Part shown: piece by piece, positions 17,629-26,782 of the stretch
Numbering within the stretch: position 1 is the first letter of the stretch
How the letters are laid out: every line of letters starts with the position of its first letter
Assembly (NCBI GenBank): GCA_043497085.1
Contig: JBIEKI010000004.1
Reading direction: 5' to 3' (one strand)
From: Thalassobacillus sp043497085
GTDB lineage: Bacteria > Bacillota > Bacilli > Bacillales > Halobacillaceae
DNA length: 64,000 nucleotides
Notes under the pieces: generated by a model
Told to the model about the DNA's origin: nothing
The model's database searches: none
What the model saw: only the letters and a program-made list of their open reading frames with translations
Position numbers and translations under genes: made by a program

Positions 17629-17657
17629 ATTATCACAAATGATGTGCTATTTGTCAA
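17629..17657 (-). promoter_or_regulatory. Sigma-A promoter of the pyr operon
   Basis: A perfect TTGACA (17652-17657) and GATAAT (17629-17634) are separated by exactly 17 bases on the minus strand. The promoter starts within the 3' end of rluD and lies about 25 bases before the PyrR attenuator. Confidence 0.85.
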
Positions 17658-18562
17658 CTGCGTTTTTTCACAAGTTCGAGCATTTTCTTGAAATCCTCTG
17701 GAGGTTCGACATGAAAATCCATACGCTCATTCGTTACAGGATGATTGAAGCCAAGCGTTCGGGCATGAAGTGCCTGACCGTCAATAGGCAGCGATTTACG
17801 CGGCCCATACTTAGGATCCCCGGCAAGCGGATGGTTGATATATTTCATATGGACACGGATTTGATGGGTACGTCCTGTCTCGAGTACACATTCCACATGG
17901 GTGAAGTCCTTGAATAGCTCGAGCACCTTAAAATGCGTGACAGCCGGCTTGCCTTCTTCTACCACAGCCATCGATTGCCGGTCTTTATGATCTCGTCCGA
18001 TAGGTGCTTCAATCGTGCCATATTCATGAGCGATTTCACCATGGACAATCGCTTCATATTTTCTGTCGGTCGTTTTGTTAGCTAATTGTTCCGCCAGTGA
18101 CTGATGAGCATGATCATTTTTAGCTGCCATCAACAGACCGCTGGTATCTTTGTCTATCCGATGGACGATCCCTGGTCTGGTCACACCATTGATCCCGGAC
18201 AAGTCATCACAATGATGGAGAAGGGCATTGACCAATGTCCCATTGGGATGGCCGGACGAAGGGTGTACAACCATTCCTCGAGGCTTGTTGACAACAATAA
18301 TATCCTTGTCCTCATACACGACATCAAGGGGGATATCTTCCGCTTCAATTTTTAACGGTTCCGGCTCTGGTACCTCCCAGGTAATCTCATCATTTTCCTG
18401 GACTTTATAATTGCTTTTCACTTGTTCTCCGCCCACAAGAAGGTGGCCGTCCTTAATCCAGCTCTGCACCTGTGTCCTTGAAGCGGTAGGATCTATTTCT
18501 GTTACCAATTTATCAATTCGCTTGCCTGTATCCTCTTCACTTACCTGATAATGATTACTCAC
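17654..18562 (-). CDS. rluD: RluD-family 23S rRNA pseudouridine synthase (YlyB)
   Basis: Converts uridines in 23S rRNA to pseudouridine. The 302-residue protein has an N-terminal S4 domain (about residues 13-60) and the RsuA/RluD catalytic motif GIVHRIDKDTSGLL near residues 132-145, where the Asp is the nucleophile. The start is GTG at 18562 behind GAAGGAGAGTACCCAATC, overlapping the lspA stop. The lspA-ylyB-pyrR order matches B. subtilis. The pyr promoter -35 box lies over its stop codon. Confidence 0.94.
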   Translation of the reverse strand: MSNHYQVSEEDTGKRIDKLVTEIDPTASRTQVQSWIKDGHLLVGGEQVKSNYKVQENDEITWEVPEPEPLKIEAEDIPLDVVYEDKDIIVVNKPRGMVVHPSSGHPNGTLVNALLHHCDDLSGINGVTRPGIVHRIDKDTSGLLMAAKNDHAHQSLAEQLANKTTDRKYEAIVHGEIAHEYGTIEAPIGRDHKDRQSMAVVEEGKPAVTHFKVLELFKDFTHVECVLETGRTHQIRVHMKYINHPLAGDPKYGPRKSLPIDGQALHARTLGFNHPVTNERMDFHVEPPEDFKKMLELVKKRS

Positions 18563-19032
18563 GATTGGGTACTCTCCTTCTTCTTACGTTCATCCAAAAA
18601 GGATGCGATCATCACTAAAATGACACCAATTACCAGAGAGGAATCGGCGATATTGAAGATCGGATAATCGTATGTAAAAATAATAAAATCAAAAAAGTCC
18701 ACGACTTCCTTCCTTAGCAGCCGGTCGATGAAATTCCCGATGGCTCCTGCCAATAACAATGCAAGGGCGATGCCCCCTAATTTATATTGCTTTCCATATT
18801 GATGCAAGTAGTAAATGATTACGCCAATGACGATCAGGGTGATAATGTAAAAAAAGATCATCTGCCCTTGTAATATTCCCCAGGCTGCCCCACGGTTCCG
18901 GTGAGAAGTCAGATAAAAAAAGTTTGCAATGACCGGGATACTTTCCCCGAGATACATATTTTTCACGACCAGCCATTTTGTCCATTGATCAATGACGACG
19001 ATAAAGCTTGCTAATATGTAATACCAAACCAT
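18559..19032 (-). CDS. lspA: Signal peptidase II (lipoprotein signal peptidase)
   Basis: Membrane aspartyl protease that removes lipoprotein signal peptides. The 157-residue protein has four transmembrane segments and the two conserved catalytic regions: GAIGNFIDRLLRKEVVDF (first Asp) and FNIADSSLVIG (second Asp). ATG follows GGAGGAAGACT. It overlaps rluD by 4 bases. In B. subtilis ylyA lies between ileS and lspA; here that interval holds only the ileS terminator. Confidence 0.97.
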   Translation of the reverse strand: MVWYYILASFIVVIDQWTKWLVVKNMYLGESIPVIANFFYLTSHRNRGAAWGILQGQMIFFYIITLIVIGVIIYYLHQYGKQYKLGGIALALLLAGAIGNFIDRLLRKEVVDFFDFIIFTYDYPIFNIADSSLVIGVILVMIASFLDERKKKESTQS

Positions 19033-19144
19033 AGTCTTCCTCCAAAATAATTATTCGATTTTTTCATTGTACCATATCTATCACTGAAAAAGATAATTAC
19101 TGGCGTTTGTTTACATAACATTATTATCATCCATTTAACCAAGT

Positions 19145-19179
19145 AAAAAGCCGTGTGCAGCTGGTGTCTTGCACACGAC
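19145..19179 (-). terminator. Intrinsic terminator of ileS
   Basis: GTCGTGTGCA pairs with TGCACACGGC around a 10-base loop (one mismatch), followed by TTTTT on the minus strand, about 14 bases after the ileS stop. Confidence 0.85.
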
Positions 19180-19192
19180 TTAGTAGAATCAA

Positions 19193-21949
19193 TTAATCTT
19201 GGTAGTGCTCTTTTACGACAGTGGCACAGCGTACACACAATTCCGGATGCTCATCATCTTCTCCGACATCATCGGAAGCAACCCAGCAGCGTTCACATTT
19301 TTCCCCTTCATGCTTCTCGACATAAACGTCGACATGCTCATATGCTTTGGCATCAGGATGTGATAATGCTACCTCTGCTTCTGAGACAATCAGGAGCTGG
19401 TGCAGATGCTCGATGTTTTTCAACACACTTTGTGTCTGCTCATCCTTCGGTACAATCGTCACTCTTGCTTCCAATGACTTACCAATGACTTTTTCGTTCC
19501 GTGCATCTTCTAAGGCTTTAAGAACATCATCTCTCACTTTCATGAAATGATCCCATTTGTCCTTAAGCTCCTGGCTGTCGATGACGGCTACCTCATCCGG
19601 CATATCAGTCAGTTGGACACTTTCCTCGCTTACGCCTGGCAGGTACTCCCACACTTCATCTGTAGTATGAGGAATAATTGGTGCTAACAGCTTAACTAAT
19701 GCAGTCAGCGTTTCATAGTAAACAGTCTGGATGCTTCTTCTCCGTGGATGATCAGGTGCTTCGATATACAGGATATCTTTGGCGAAATCCAGGTAGAACG
19801 AGCTCAAATCAATCGTACAGAAGTTATGAACCTGATGGTAGATGACATTGAACTCATAGTTGTCATAAGCTTCACGGACGTTTTTAACCAGGCTGTTCAA
19901 TCGCATTTTCATATAACGATCTACTTCTTCCAACTGTTCCTCCGGTACACGGTCAGCAGCTGGATCGAAATCATGAAGATTTCCGAGCAGGAAGCGGAAC
20001 GTGTTACGAATTTTACGATAAACCTCAGATACTTGTTTCAGGATATCATCGGAAACTCTTACGTCTGCCTGGTAATCAGAGCTTGCCACCCATAGACGGA
20101 TGATTTCCGCTCCCAGCTGTTTCGTCACCTTGTCAGGCAGGATGACGTTACCGATTGATTTACTCATCTTACGGCCATGGCCATCCAAAGCAAACCCGTG
20201 GCTTAAAATCCCTTTGAATGGTGCTTTTCCTGTCACGGCTACAGAAGTAGATAAGGAAGAGTTGAACCAGCCGCGGTATTGGTCAGAACCCTCTAAATAC
20301 AGGTCTGCCGGACGTTGCAGCTCTGGACGCTGGTGCAATACTGCCTGGTGTGACGAACCGGAATCAAACCAGACATCCATGATGTCCTCTTCTTTGGTGA
20401 ATTCGCCGTTCGGGCTGTGTTCGGAAGTGAAGCCTTCCGGAAGCAAATCTTTCGCCTCGCGTTCGAACCACACATTGGAGCCGTGTTCCCGGAACAAACC
20501 TGCGACATGGTCGATCGTTTCATCCGTAATGATTGGTGTGCCATCTTCGCCATAGAAGACTGGAATCGGTACGCCCCAGGTCCGCTGGCGGGAAATACAC
20601 CAATCTTCACGGTCGCGAACCATGTTGTAAAGACGAGTTTCACCCCATCGCGGAACCCATTTGACGTTGTTGATTTCCTCTAATAATGTATCACGGAAAT
20701 CTTTGATGGAAGCGAACCATTGGTCTGTAGCACGGAAAATCGTCGGTTTCTTCGTCCTCCAGTCATGCGGGTAGGAGTGCGTGATGAATTCTAATTTTTC
20801 CAATGCTCCTGCTTCGGTCAATTTTTCTGTAATCGGTTTGTTTGCTTTATCGTAGAACATCCCTTCAAAACCAGGAGCTTCTTCGGTAAATACCCCTTTG
20901 TCATCAACCGGGCAAAGTACATCAAGGCCGTATTGCTTCCCTACCCAGAAGTCATCTTCCCCGTGACCGGGAGCGGTATGGACACAGCCGGTACCACCAT
21001 CTGCAGTAACATGATCACCAATAATGACTAGGGATTCACGAGCATAGAATGGATGCTGGGTCGTAACATGTTCTGCTTCTTTTCCTTTAAAAGTCTTTAC
21101 GATTTCGTAAGATTCCCATTCCAGCTTTTCTGCAACATCTTCAAGCAGATCTTCAGCAATGACAAATTTATTGTCTCCAGCTTTTACTACCACATAGTTA
21201 TAAGCCGGATTCAAAGCGATTGCCAGATTAGAAGGAATCGTCCAAGGAGTTGTCGTCCAGATGATGAACTTTTCATCTCCGTCAAACAGATCTTTTCCAT
21301 CTTTCACTTGGAAAGATACATAGATGGATGGTGACCGCTTATCCTGATATTCGATTTCAGCCTCTGCAAGCGCTGATTCGGATGATGGAGACCAGTAGAC
21401 AGGCTTCAACCCTTTGTAGATATAGCCTTTTTTAGCCATTTCACCAAATACTTTGATCTGTTCAGCTTCATAGTCTTTATTCAATGTCACATATGGGTTA
21501 TTCCAATCCCCGCGGATACCCATGCGTTTGAATTCTTTTCGCTGGTTATCCAACTGCCCCATCGCATAATCCGCACACTTTTGACGGAATTCAGCAATGG
21601 ACATCTTTTTACGATCGACTTTCTTTTTCTTTGTCAGTGCTGTTTCAATCGGCAGTCCGTGTGTATCCCAGCCAGGGACATATGGTGCATGGTAGCCGGA
21701 CATGGATTTATACCTGACGATGAAATCTTTCAAGGATTTATTGAGGGCATGCCCCATGTGCAAGTCACCATTAGCGTACGGAGGGCCGTCGTGAAGGACG
21801 AACAATGGACGCCCTTCTGTCCGTTCCTGTACTTTTTCATAAATGTTCAATTCCTCCCACCGTTCCTGCATCTTCGGCTCACGGTTCGGAAGGTTTCCTC
21901 GCATTGGAAACTCGGTCTTAGGCATCCGTAATGTATCTTTATAATTCAC
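19193..21949 (-). CDS. ileS: Isoleucyl-tRNA synthetase
   Basis: Charges tRNA-Ile. The 918-residue class I synthetase has HMGH at residues 64-67 (PPYANGDLHMGHALNK), the KMSKS loop (KMSKSIGNV) near residue 600, an editing domain between them, and a C-terminal zinc ribbon (CERCW ... CVRC). The start is GTG behind GAAGGAGGAAGCAGCA. It is controlled by the T-box leader upstream, and a tandem-hairpin repeat lies between that leader and the start. Next to divIVA as in B. subtilis. Confidence 0.98.
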   Translation of the reverse strand: MNYKDTLRMPKTEFPMRGNLPNREPKMQERWEELNIYEKVQERTEGRPLFVLHDGPPYANGDLHMGHALNKSLKDFIVRYKSMSGYHAPYVPGWDTHGLPIETALTKKKKVDRKKMSIAEFRQKCADYAMGQLDNQRKEFKRMGIRGDWNNPYVTLNKDYEAEQIKVFGEMAKKGYIYKGLKPVYWSPSSESALAEAEIEYQDKRSPSIYVSFQVKDGKDLFDGDEKFIIWTTTPWTIPSNLAIALNPAYNYVVVKAGDNKFVIAEDLLEDVAEKLEWESYEIVKTFKGKEAEHVTTQHPFYARESLVIIGDHVTADGGTGCVHTAPGHGEDDFWVGKQYGLDVLCPVDDKGVFTEEAPGFEGMFYDKANKPITEKLTEAGALEKLEFITHSYPHDWRTKKPTIFRATDQWFASIKDFRDTLLEEINNVKWVPRWGETRLYNMVRDREDWCISRQRTWGVPIPVFYGEDGTPIITDETIDHVAGLFREHGSNVWFEREAKDLLPEGFTSEHSPNGEFTKEEDIMDVWFDSGSSHQAVLHQRPELQRPADLYLEGSDQYRGWFNSSLSTSVAVTGKAPFKGILSHGFALDGHGRKMSKSIGNVILPDKVTKQLGAEIIRLWVASSDYQADVRVSDDILKQVSEVYRKIRNTFRFLLGNLHDFDPAADRVPEEQLEEVDRYMKMRLNSLVKNVREAYDNYEFNVIYHQVHNFCTIDLSSFYLDFAKDILYIEAPDHPRRRSIQTVYYETLTALVKLLAPIIPHTTDEVWEYLPGVSEESVQLTDMPDEVAVIDSQELKDKWDHFMKVRDDVLKALEDARNEKVIGKSLEARVTIVPKDEQTQSVLKNIEHLHQLLIVSEAEVALSHPDAKAYEHVDVYVEKHEGEKCERCWVASDDVGEDDEHPELCVRCATVVKEHYQD

Positions 21950-21990
21950 TGCTGCTTCCTCCTTCAGTTTCTAAGTATTGCTAAATAATA

Positions 21991-22091
21991 TTAGAAAAAC
22001 TTGGCTTGTCGCCAAGTCCTTATGGCGAAAGCCTTAGTTTTTCTTATACTTTAATCTTTTAACACAGTTAAACTTTCTTAAAGTATAAAAA
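21991..22091 (+). repeat. Tandem-hairpin repeat, copy 2 (ileS leader)
   Basis: Nearly identical to the copy in the pyrB leader (TTAGAAAAACTTGGCTTGTCG to TTAAAGTATAAAAAA). It lies immediately after the T-box terminator T-tract on the minus strand and before the ileS RBS, so it is part of the ileS mRNA leader. Confidence 0.88.
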
Positions 22092-22370
22092 AGACCCTCT
22101 CATCCCTGGAAGGGACGAGAGGATCTCGCGGTACCACCCTTGTAGAACCGGCCATCAACATGCCGATTCCGCTCTGTTGATCCGTATCGTGGATAAGGCG
22201 TCCATTTCTACTCATCGCTTTTCGAATGGAAAACTCGAGGGTGATTTTCCATCAAGGCGCTGCCCCAGGCTTTCACCATCCCTGGATCGCTCATGCTGCA
22301 TGCGGGCTTGTGTACTCTCCCTGTCATCGTTCAACTCTATCTATTCTTTTCTTCTGGAATTATATCATGT
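22086..22370 (-). promoter_or_regulatory. T-box riboswitch controlling ileS
   Basis: The minus-strand leader contains the T-box sequence GGGTGGTACCGCGAGAT (about 22123-22140), then a terminator CCTCTCGTCCC/GGGATGAGAGG (22096-22122) and T-run. AGTA of Stem I is near 22310. A candidate specifier ATC (Ile) lies at 22243-22245, followed by A; this assignment is by eye and needs folding. Uncharged tRNA-Ile would favour the antiterminator. Confidence 0.93.
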
Positions 22371-22376
22371 TAATGA

Positions 22377-22405
22377 ATTATATGTAATATTGCTTTTTTC
22401 GTCAA
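22377..22405 (-). promoter_or_regulatory. Sigma-A promoter of the ileS leader
   Basis: TTGACG (22400-22405) and TATAAT (22377-22382) lie 17 bases apart on the minus strand, just before the T-box leader and overlapping the divIVA stop region. Confidence 0.85.
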
Positions 22406-22917
22406 GATTTATTTTCCACCATCTCTTTTTTCACTTCTGACTTATCATCTAATTCTGTGTCAAATAAATGATCCCAGTCGTCTGTTTCAATCATATCCAG
22501 TTGTGCTTCCACCAGCATACGCAGACGCGTTCTGAACACCTTTGCCTGTTTTTTCAGTTCTTCCACTTCGATAGCAATCCGGTGTGATTTCTGCAATGCT
22601 TCATTGATGATGCGATCGGCGTTCTTTTCTGCTTCTTTTATAATCAGCTTAGATTCTTTGCTGGCATTGCTTTTTACTTCTTCTGCCGTTTCCTGAGCAA
22701 CCAGAATGGATTTATTGAGTGTTGTTTCGATGTTATTGAAATGGCCCAGACGCTCATTCAACTGTTCCACTTTCTCCTCCAGCGCTTTTTTATCACGGTT
22801 CACCTGTTCATAATCTTTGATGACCTGCTCAAGAAATTCATTGACCTCGTCCTCATCATAACCTCGAAAACCGCGTGTGAATTCTTTATTATGAATATCC
22901 AGTGGTGTTAATGGCAC
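22402..22917 (-). CDS. divIVA: Septum site-determining protein DivIVA
   Basis: Coiled-coil protein that binds negatively curved membrane at septa and poles and recruits MinJ/MinCD and spore-pole factors. The start is a GTG at 22917 behind GGAGGTGGCTGGT, giving VPLTPLDIHNKEF, the conserved N-terminus; the open frame begins ten codons earlier. 171 residues: the membrane-binding head (FRGYDEDEVNEFL) then a long coiled coil with SILVAQETAEEVK and EAEKNADRIINEA. Ends the ylm cluster before ileS, as in B. subtilis. Confidence 0.95.
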   Translation of the reverse strand: MPLTPLDIHNKEFTRGFRGYDEDEVNEFLEQVIKDYEQVNRDKKALEEKVEQLNERLGHFNNIETTLNKSILVAQETAEEVKSNASKESKLIIKEAEKNADRIINEALQKSHRIAIEVEELKKQAKVFRTRLRMLVEAQLDMIETDDWDHLFDTELDDKSEVKKEMVENKS

Positions 22918-23005
22918 ACCAGCCACCTCCTCAAAAGTATCGGACATTATTTCGAATTATATTCCATTTCGACAAAAGTTGGTCGATTCCTGCTTGCACA
23001 GCGGT

Positions 23006-23779
23006 TTATTTTAATCGGGAGATGATCACTTTGTACTTGTCCTTTTTAGTGGTGCCAAGAACCTCTGTGAGTTTGCTGCGTCCTTTCCCCCTGATGGAAA
23101 TCATGTCGCCTGCTTCCAGCTTGAACGAGGTGTCTTCGACGATTCGGAAGTTTACCTTTACCTGTCCTTTTTCAATAAATAAAGAAGCTTTCTGGCGGGA
23201 CATGCGGTAAATTTCTTTGATGAGGGTATCCAGCCGCAATGATGAAACGGTCGTATCCAACTCTTCCCATTGTTCATTATCTTCAATCAGTCGGTCAAAA
23301 GGTATCTCCTGAAAATGCACAGTGGCTTTTTTTATCCCATCAAGATTCATACGTACATAATCAGCAATTTCACTGGCAACGATGATTTGAACAACACCAT
23401 CCCTGACAATCAGATCACCGAGTTTCTTACGTTTGATGCCCAAACTCATGAATGCACCGAGTACATCTGGATGAGTCAAGGTGACAAACTTCTCTGGATA
23501 AGTAGCCTCTAAAAGAGTCAGGTCGAATTGGTCTGGTTGGATTTGTTCATAATAAGGTGCCAAAAGACCTCGCTTCCGTTCAGAATCATCCCTGCCGCCG
23601 AACAGTTTCCAGGTAAAGTCGGGATGATTGCCAAGCAGGCTTTCAAAAATGAATTGTTCCCGAGGATCGAGAAAATCAGTCAGCTTACTTTGGAAACTGC
23701 GGCCAACTTCCTCTTGCCAGGAGAGTACTTGATCGATAAATGGCTGTTCTTCTTTTCGAAAATGCTGATAAATATCCAT
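23006..23779 (-). CDS. ylmH: S4-domain RNA-binding protein YlmH
   Basis: Member of the YlmH family, reported to act in rescue of stalled 50S-peptidyl-tRNA complexes alongside RqcH and linked to division clusters. ATG at 23779 follows GGGAGGAAGAG and gives MDIYQHFRKEEQPF (257 residues); the open frame has a non-ATG extension of five codons. The C-terminal S4 domain spans about residues 180-245, with KASLFIEKGQVKVNFRIVED. It lies between divIVA and a composite repeat that separates it from yggT. Confidence 0.93.
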   Translation of the reverse strand: MDIYQHFRKEEQPFIDQVLSWQEEVGRSFQSKLTDFLDPREQFIFESLLGNHPDFTWKLFGGRDDSERKRGLLAPYYEQIQPDQFDLTLLEATYPEKFVTLTHPDVLGAFMSLGIKRKKLGDLIVRDGVVQIIVASEIADYVRMNLDGIKKATVHFQEIPFDRLIEDNEQWEELDTTVSSLRLDTLIKEIYRMSRQKASLFIEKGQVKVNFRIVEDTSFKLEAGDMISIRGKGRSKLTEVLGTTKKDKYKVIISRLK

Positions 23780-23816
23780 CTCTTCCTCCCACAAAAATCA
23801 TCATTCGTTAAAAAAA

Positions 23817-24425
23817 GGCTCTGTTAAATCTTATTGTTGATTATCAAGTTAAGCTCCCATTTGCTTAAGACTCAGTTTCGAGAGAAACTGTTTCCGTTAC
23901 GGTTGTGAGCGTTTAGAGGTCCGGGAAATCACTCGCTTTCCGTGGCATGTGGTGAGCTTCCTCAGGCTTCGCCTTGCGGGATCTCACCGATCATGTTCAT
24001 CCCACAGGAGTCTCGCAATTTCCCGGCCCTCCTTGCACTTATGAGAGAAACGGAAACATCGGTATACAGAATCATTCAGACATAGTAAGAGCTACAATGA
24101 GGGCTTATTTCCTGTATCATTGGGCTTTTCAAGCAGTAAATGTGGAAGATATCTTCTTATAACATAGGATTCGTTCACCAAAATACGGGTAGGGTGGCGG
24201 GGAAACGGTGAGACTCCCGTGGGAGAAGGATCTAGGCAAGACCCCGGAAGACGAAGTCTGAGGAGGCTTGCCAGCTCCCCCACAGGAAAGCGAACCGTTT
24301 CCCCGCCACTCTTTACCCTGTCTCGGTAACGGACCAAAATTACCTTGAAACTGAGTCTTCCATAATCCGGCCCTATTGTTGAATAAGTCTTTTAGGAAAA
24401 ATCAATACCGCTGTTTAACAGAGCC
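23817..24425. repeat. Composite palindromic element, copy 3 (complete)
   Basis: 609 bp from GGCTCTGTTAAATC to TTTAACAGAGCC, a 12-base perfect terminal inverted repeat. A reverse core lies at about 23915-24030 and a forward core at about 24195-24310 (GGTGAGACTCCCGTGGGAG). Between them is a spacer of about 150 bp. Flanking bases are A-rich (TAAAAAAA left, AATAAAAA right), so a target duplication cannot be decided. Separates ylmH from yggT. No gene seen in it. Confidence 0.88.
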
Positions 24426-24487
24426 AATAAAAAGCAAAAATAAAGCCGCCAGTGGCAGCTTTACTTCTTAAATTATTATGATATCTG

Positions 24488-24751
24488 TTACATAAGCATG
24501 ATGTATAGTTCACGAAGCCCCATGTTTGCAAAGTTCAACACTAAAATAGCTACAATTGGGGAAATATCAATCATTCCAAGCGGGGGAATGATACGTCGGA
24601 ACGGCTCTAAAAATGGTTCGCAAATTTTAGCCAGAAACTGCCCGATCGACGATTCTCTAGCCCCAGGGAACCAGGACATGAAGATATAAATAATTAATGC
24701 CCAGCTGTAGATTTGGATTGCATTAGTCAATAAAACAAATAGTTGCTGCAT
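24488..24751 (-). CDS. ylmG: YggT family membrane protein (YlmG)
   Basis: Conserved small membrane protein of division-linked clusters; its molecular role is not established. The 87-residue protein has two hydrophobic segments (residues about 5-25 and 60-80). The signature IYIFMSWFPGARESSIGQFL and LEPFRRIIPPLGMIDISP lies between them. ATG follows AAAGGTGGTAAAGAA, 4 bases after the sepF stop, so sepF-ylmG are co-transcribed. Confidence 0.94.
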   Translation of the reverse strand: MQQLFVLLTNAIQIYSWALIIYIFMSWFPGARESSIGQFLAKICEPFLEPFRRIIPPLGMIDISPIVAILVLNFANMGLRELYIMLM

Positions 24752-24755
24752 TTCT

Positions 24756-25202
24756 TTACCACCTTTTGTCTAGATCATCTTCCTGCTCAAGAATTTCTGA
24801 AATCGAACCGGATATCTCTACATTGTCTGGTGTGCATAGGAAAGTCTGCATACCAAGCTTCTGGATATCCCCTCCAATAGCATAAACGGTACCGCTTAAA
24901 AAATCCACAATCCGTTTCGCCTGCTGGTGATCCACTCGCTGCAAATTGATCACAACCGCGCGACGGTTTACGAGATGATCCGCGATATCCTGCGCCTCAT
25001 TATAGTTGCGAGGCTCACACAACATCATCCGTGAAGAGGATTGAGCGCTTTTTAAACTGACAACGTTTTTTGTCTTTTGCTCAGGAAAACTTTGCTGCTG
25101 ATTAGCCGGCTGGTTGTTATTGGTATCTTCCATTTCTTCCTCCATGTATTCATATTCATCATCTAGTGTGAAAAATGATTTGAATTTATTTTTCATACTC
25201 AT
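24756..25202 (-). CDS. sepF: Cell division protein SepF
   Basis: FtsZ-bundling protein and membrane anchor that acts with FtsA in septum formation. The 148-residue protein has an N-terminal amphipathic membrane-binding segment (MSMKNKFKSFFTLDDEYEYM), a Gln/Asn-rich linker, and the C-terminal SepF domain (ADHLVNRRAVVINLQRVD and GGDIQKLGMQTFLCTPDNV). It sits in the ylmE-sepF-ylmG order typical of Bacillaceae. Confidence 0.96.
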   Translation of the reverse strand: MSMKNKFKSFFTLDDEYEYMEEEMEDTNNNQPANQQQSFPEQKTKNVVSLKSAQSSSRMMLCEPRNYNEAQDIADHLVNRRAVVINLQRVDHQQAKRIVDFLSGTVYAIGGDIQKLGMQTFLCTPDNVEISGSISEILEQEDDLDKRW

Positions 25203-25227
25203 TTCATGATCACCTCTTTAATAGTTA

Positions 25228-25896
25228 TCAGCCTACCAGACTGGACCCAAGCCGGATGAAAGTAGCTCCTTCTTCAATTGCCAGCTTGTAATCATTGCTC
25301 ATTCCCATGGATAATTCCTGACATGGGGCGTGAGGATACTGCTTGTCCCTGATCCGGTCGCGCATGGCACGCAATTTACGGAAAGTGCCTCTAAGCGTCT
25401 CTTCATCCTCTACATGAGGGGCCATAGTCATCAATCCGATAACCCTGACATTAGGGTATGCTTCCAGCCACTCGATGAACGCTTCCACTTCATCCAGTGC
25501 CATCCCATGCTTTGATTCTTCCCCGCTGACATTCACTTGCAGAAAGCACGAGACAGGGCTATCGGCACGCTTGTCAATTTCCTTTGCCAAAGACTTCCGA
25601 TCCAGTGAATGGATATAGTCGACATCATTAATGATTTCCTTAACCTTCCGAGACTGTAAAGAACCGATAAAATGCCAGGTGGCATCATTTCCGATGGCCT
25701 CGTGCTTTTCCAAAAAGCCTTTCATTCTGTTTTCACCGAGATGATTGATGCCTGCAGCTAAGGCTTCTCTCGCCCGCTCAACTGTTACATATTTTGTAAC
25801 TGCAACTACTGTAACTTCTTCTCCATCTCGTCCACAATTACTGCAGGCTTGCTCTATTGTTGTTTTAATTTCCTGCCAATTTGCTTCCACACTCAT
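25228..25896 (-). CDS. ylmE: YggS family pyridoxal phosphate homeostasis protein (YlmE)
   Basis: PLP-binding protein of alanine-racemase N-terminal fold that buffers PLP levels. The PLP lysine is in VAVTKYV near residue 32. The GENRMKGFLEKHE and WHFIGSLQSRKVK blocks are also conserved. The start is ATG at 25896, 9 bases after AAGGAG, giving 222 residues; an upstream ATG in frame would put the RBS inside the gene. One base from the end of pgeF, so co-transcribed with it. Confidence 0.93.
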   Translation of the reverse strand: MSVEANWQEIKTTIEQACSNCGRDGEEVTVVAVTKYVTVERAREALAAGINHLGENRMKGFLEKHEAIGNDATWHFIGSLQSRKVKEIINDVDYIHSLDRKSLAKEIDKRADSPVSCFLQVNVSGEESKHGMALDEVEAFIEWLEAYPNVRVIGLMTMAPHVEDEETLRGTFRKLRAMRDRIRDKQYPHAPCQELSMGMSNDYKLAIEEGATFIRLGSSLVG

Positions 25897-25897
25897 G

Positions 25898-26719
25898 CTA
25901 CACGTCTCCTTTTCCATCTGAAAAGCCTATGAATCCAAGCATCCGGCCTGTTTTCCCGTGGTCACGGCGATGGGAAAAAAATACGTCTTCCTGTTCGTAT
26001 GTACAATGCTCGGTAACACGGATGTATTTTTCATCTACACCTGAATCCAATAAAATCAGTCGATTCAATTCTCTCAAATCCAACAGAAATTTTCCATCAT
26101 GAAGGGGTTCGGTGACTTTATTTACATATTTATTTTCTATGTGGGCGAAAACGCGTTGATCCACTTCGTAATGTTTCATGCTGATAGAAGGGCCGATAAC
26201 AGCTCTTATTTCTTGCGCTGGTATACCCTGAGCTTGAAGTGCTTTCACCATCGAGGCAGCCATACCGTTAACTGTACCTTTCCAGCCGGCATGCGCGATA
26301 CCAATCCATCCTGCATTAGGCGCATGAAAATATAACGGCACACAATCAGCAAAAAAAGCAGCTAATAATAAGTCTGGTGTATTTGTGATCAGCCCGTCGC
26401 ACCCCTTGACGGAAGTGTCTTGTCGTAAAGCTCCTTTACCTGCATCTTCCTCATGAACTACAGCTACCTCTGTACCATGAACCTGTTCTCCAATCACCCA
26501 TTTATTTAGGGGGATACCTACAGAAGCAGCAAGACGTTCCCGATTTGAGATGACATCCTCTTCCCGATCATTTACATGAAGGCCCAGGTTGAAATTCATA
26601 AACGGAGGCCCGCTGACCCCACCATACCTGGTTGAAAAGCCAGCCGTAAGAGCCTGATATTGCTTCCAATTCTGTATAGATAACAGAGAATCGTTTTTAT
26701 GTTTAAATGGTTCTGTCAT
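25898..26719 (-). CDS. pgeF: Peptidoglycan editing factor PgeF (YlmD/YfiH family)
   Basis: Multicopper-oxidase-like (laccase-fold) protein that limits misincorporation of non-canonical amino acids into peptidoglycan precursors; the family also shows purine nucleoside activity. The 273-residue product has the zinc/active-site motifs FADCVPLYF and GIAHAGWKGTVNG, with the conserved C-terminal cysteine in VTEHCTYEQ. Lies in the ylmC-pgeF-ylmE string, as in B. subtilis. Confidence 0.93.
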   Translation of the reverse strand: MTEPFKHKNDSLLSIQNWKQYQALTAGFSTRYGGVSGPPFMNFNLGLHVNDREEDVISNRERLAASVGIPLNKWVIGEQVHGTEVAVVHEEDAGKGALRQDTSVKGCDGLITNTPDLLLAAFFADCVPLYFHAPNAGWIGIAHAGWKGTVNGMAASMVKALQAQGIPAQEIRAVIGPSISMKHYEVDQRVFAHIENKYVNKVTEPLHDGKFLLDLRELNRLILLDSGVDEKYIRVTEHCTYEQEDVFFSHRRDHGKTGRMLGFIGFSDGKGDV

Positions 26720-26782
26720 GTTACCACCTCAGTTGCCCTATATTTTACCACAGAACCAGTCATATTTCTTCTTCTAATCCCA

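Noticed and set aside
24092..24337. An ORF on the minus strand sharing peptide segments with one at 62991-63227 (LLRLRLPGSCLDPSPTGVS), and a similar pair at 27123-27347 and 55699-55923
   Set aside because: All four lie inside palindromic repeat cores; the similarity comes from the repeated DNA. No RBS, no conserved start and frames break in other copies. Such frames are easily mistaken for a conserved protein family.
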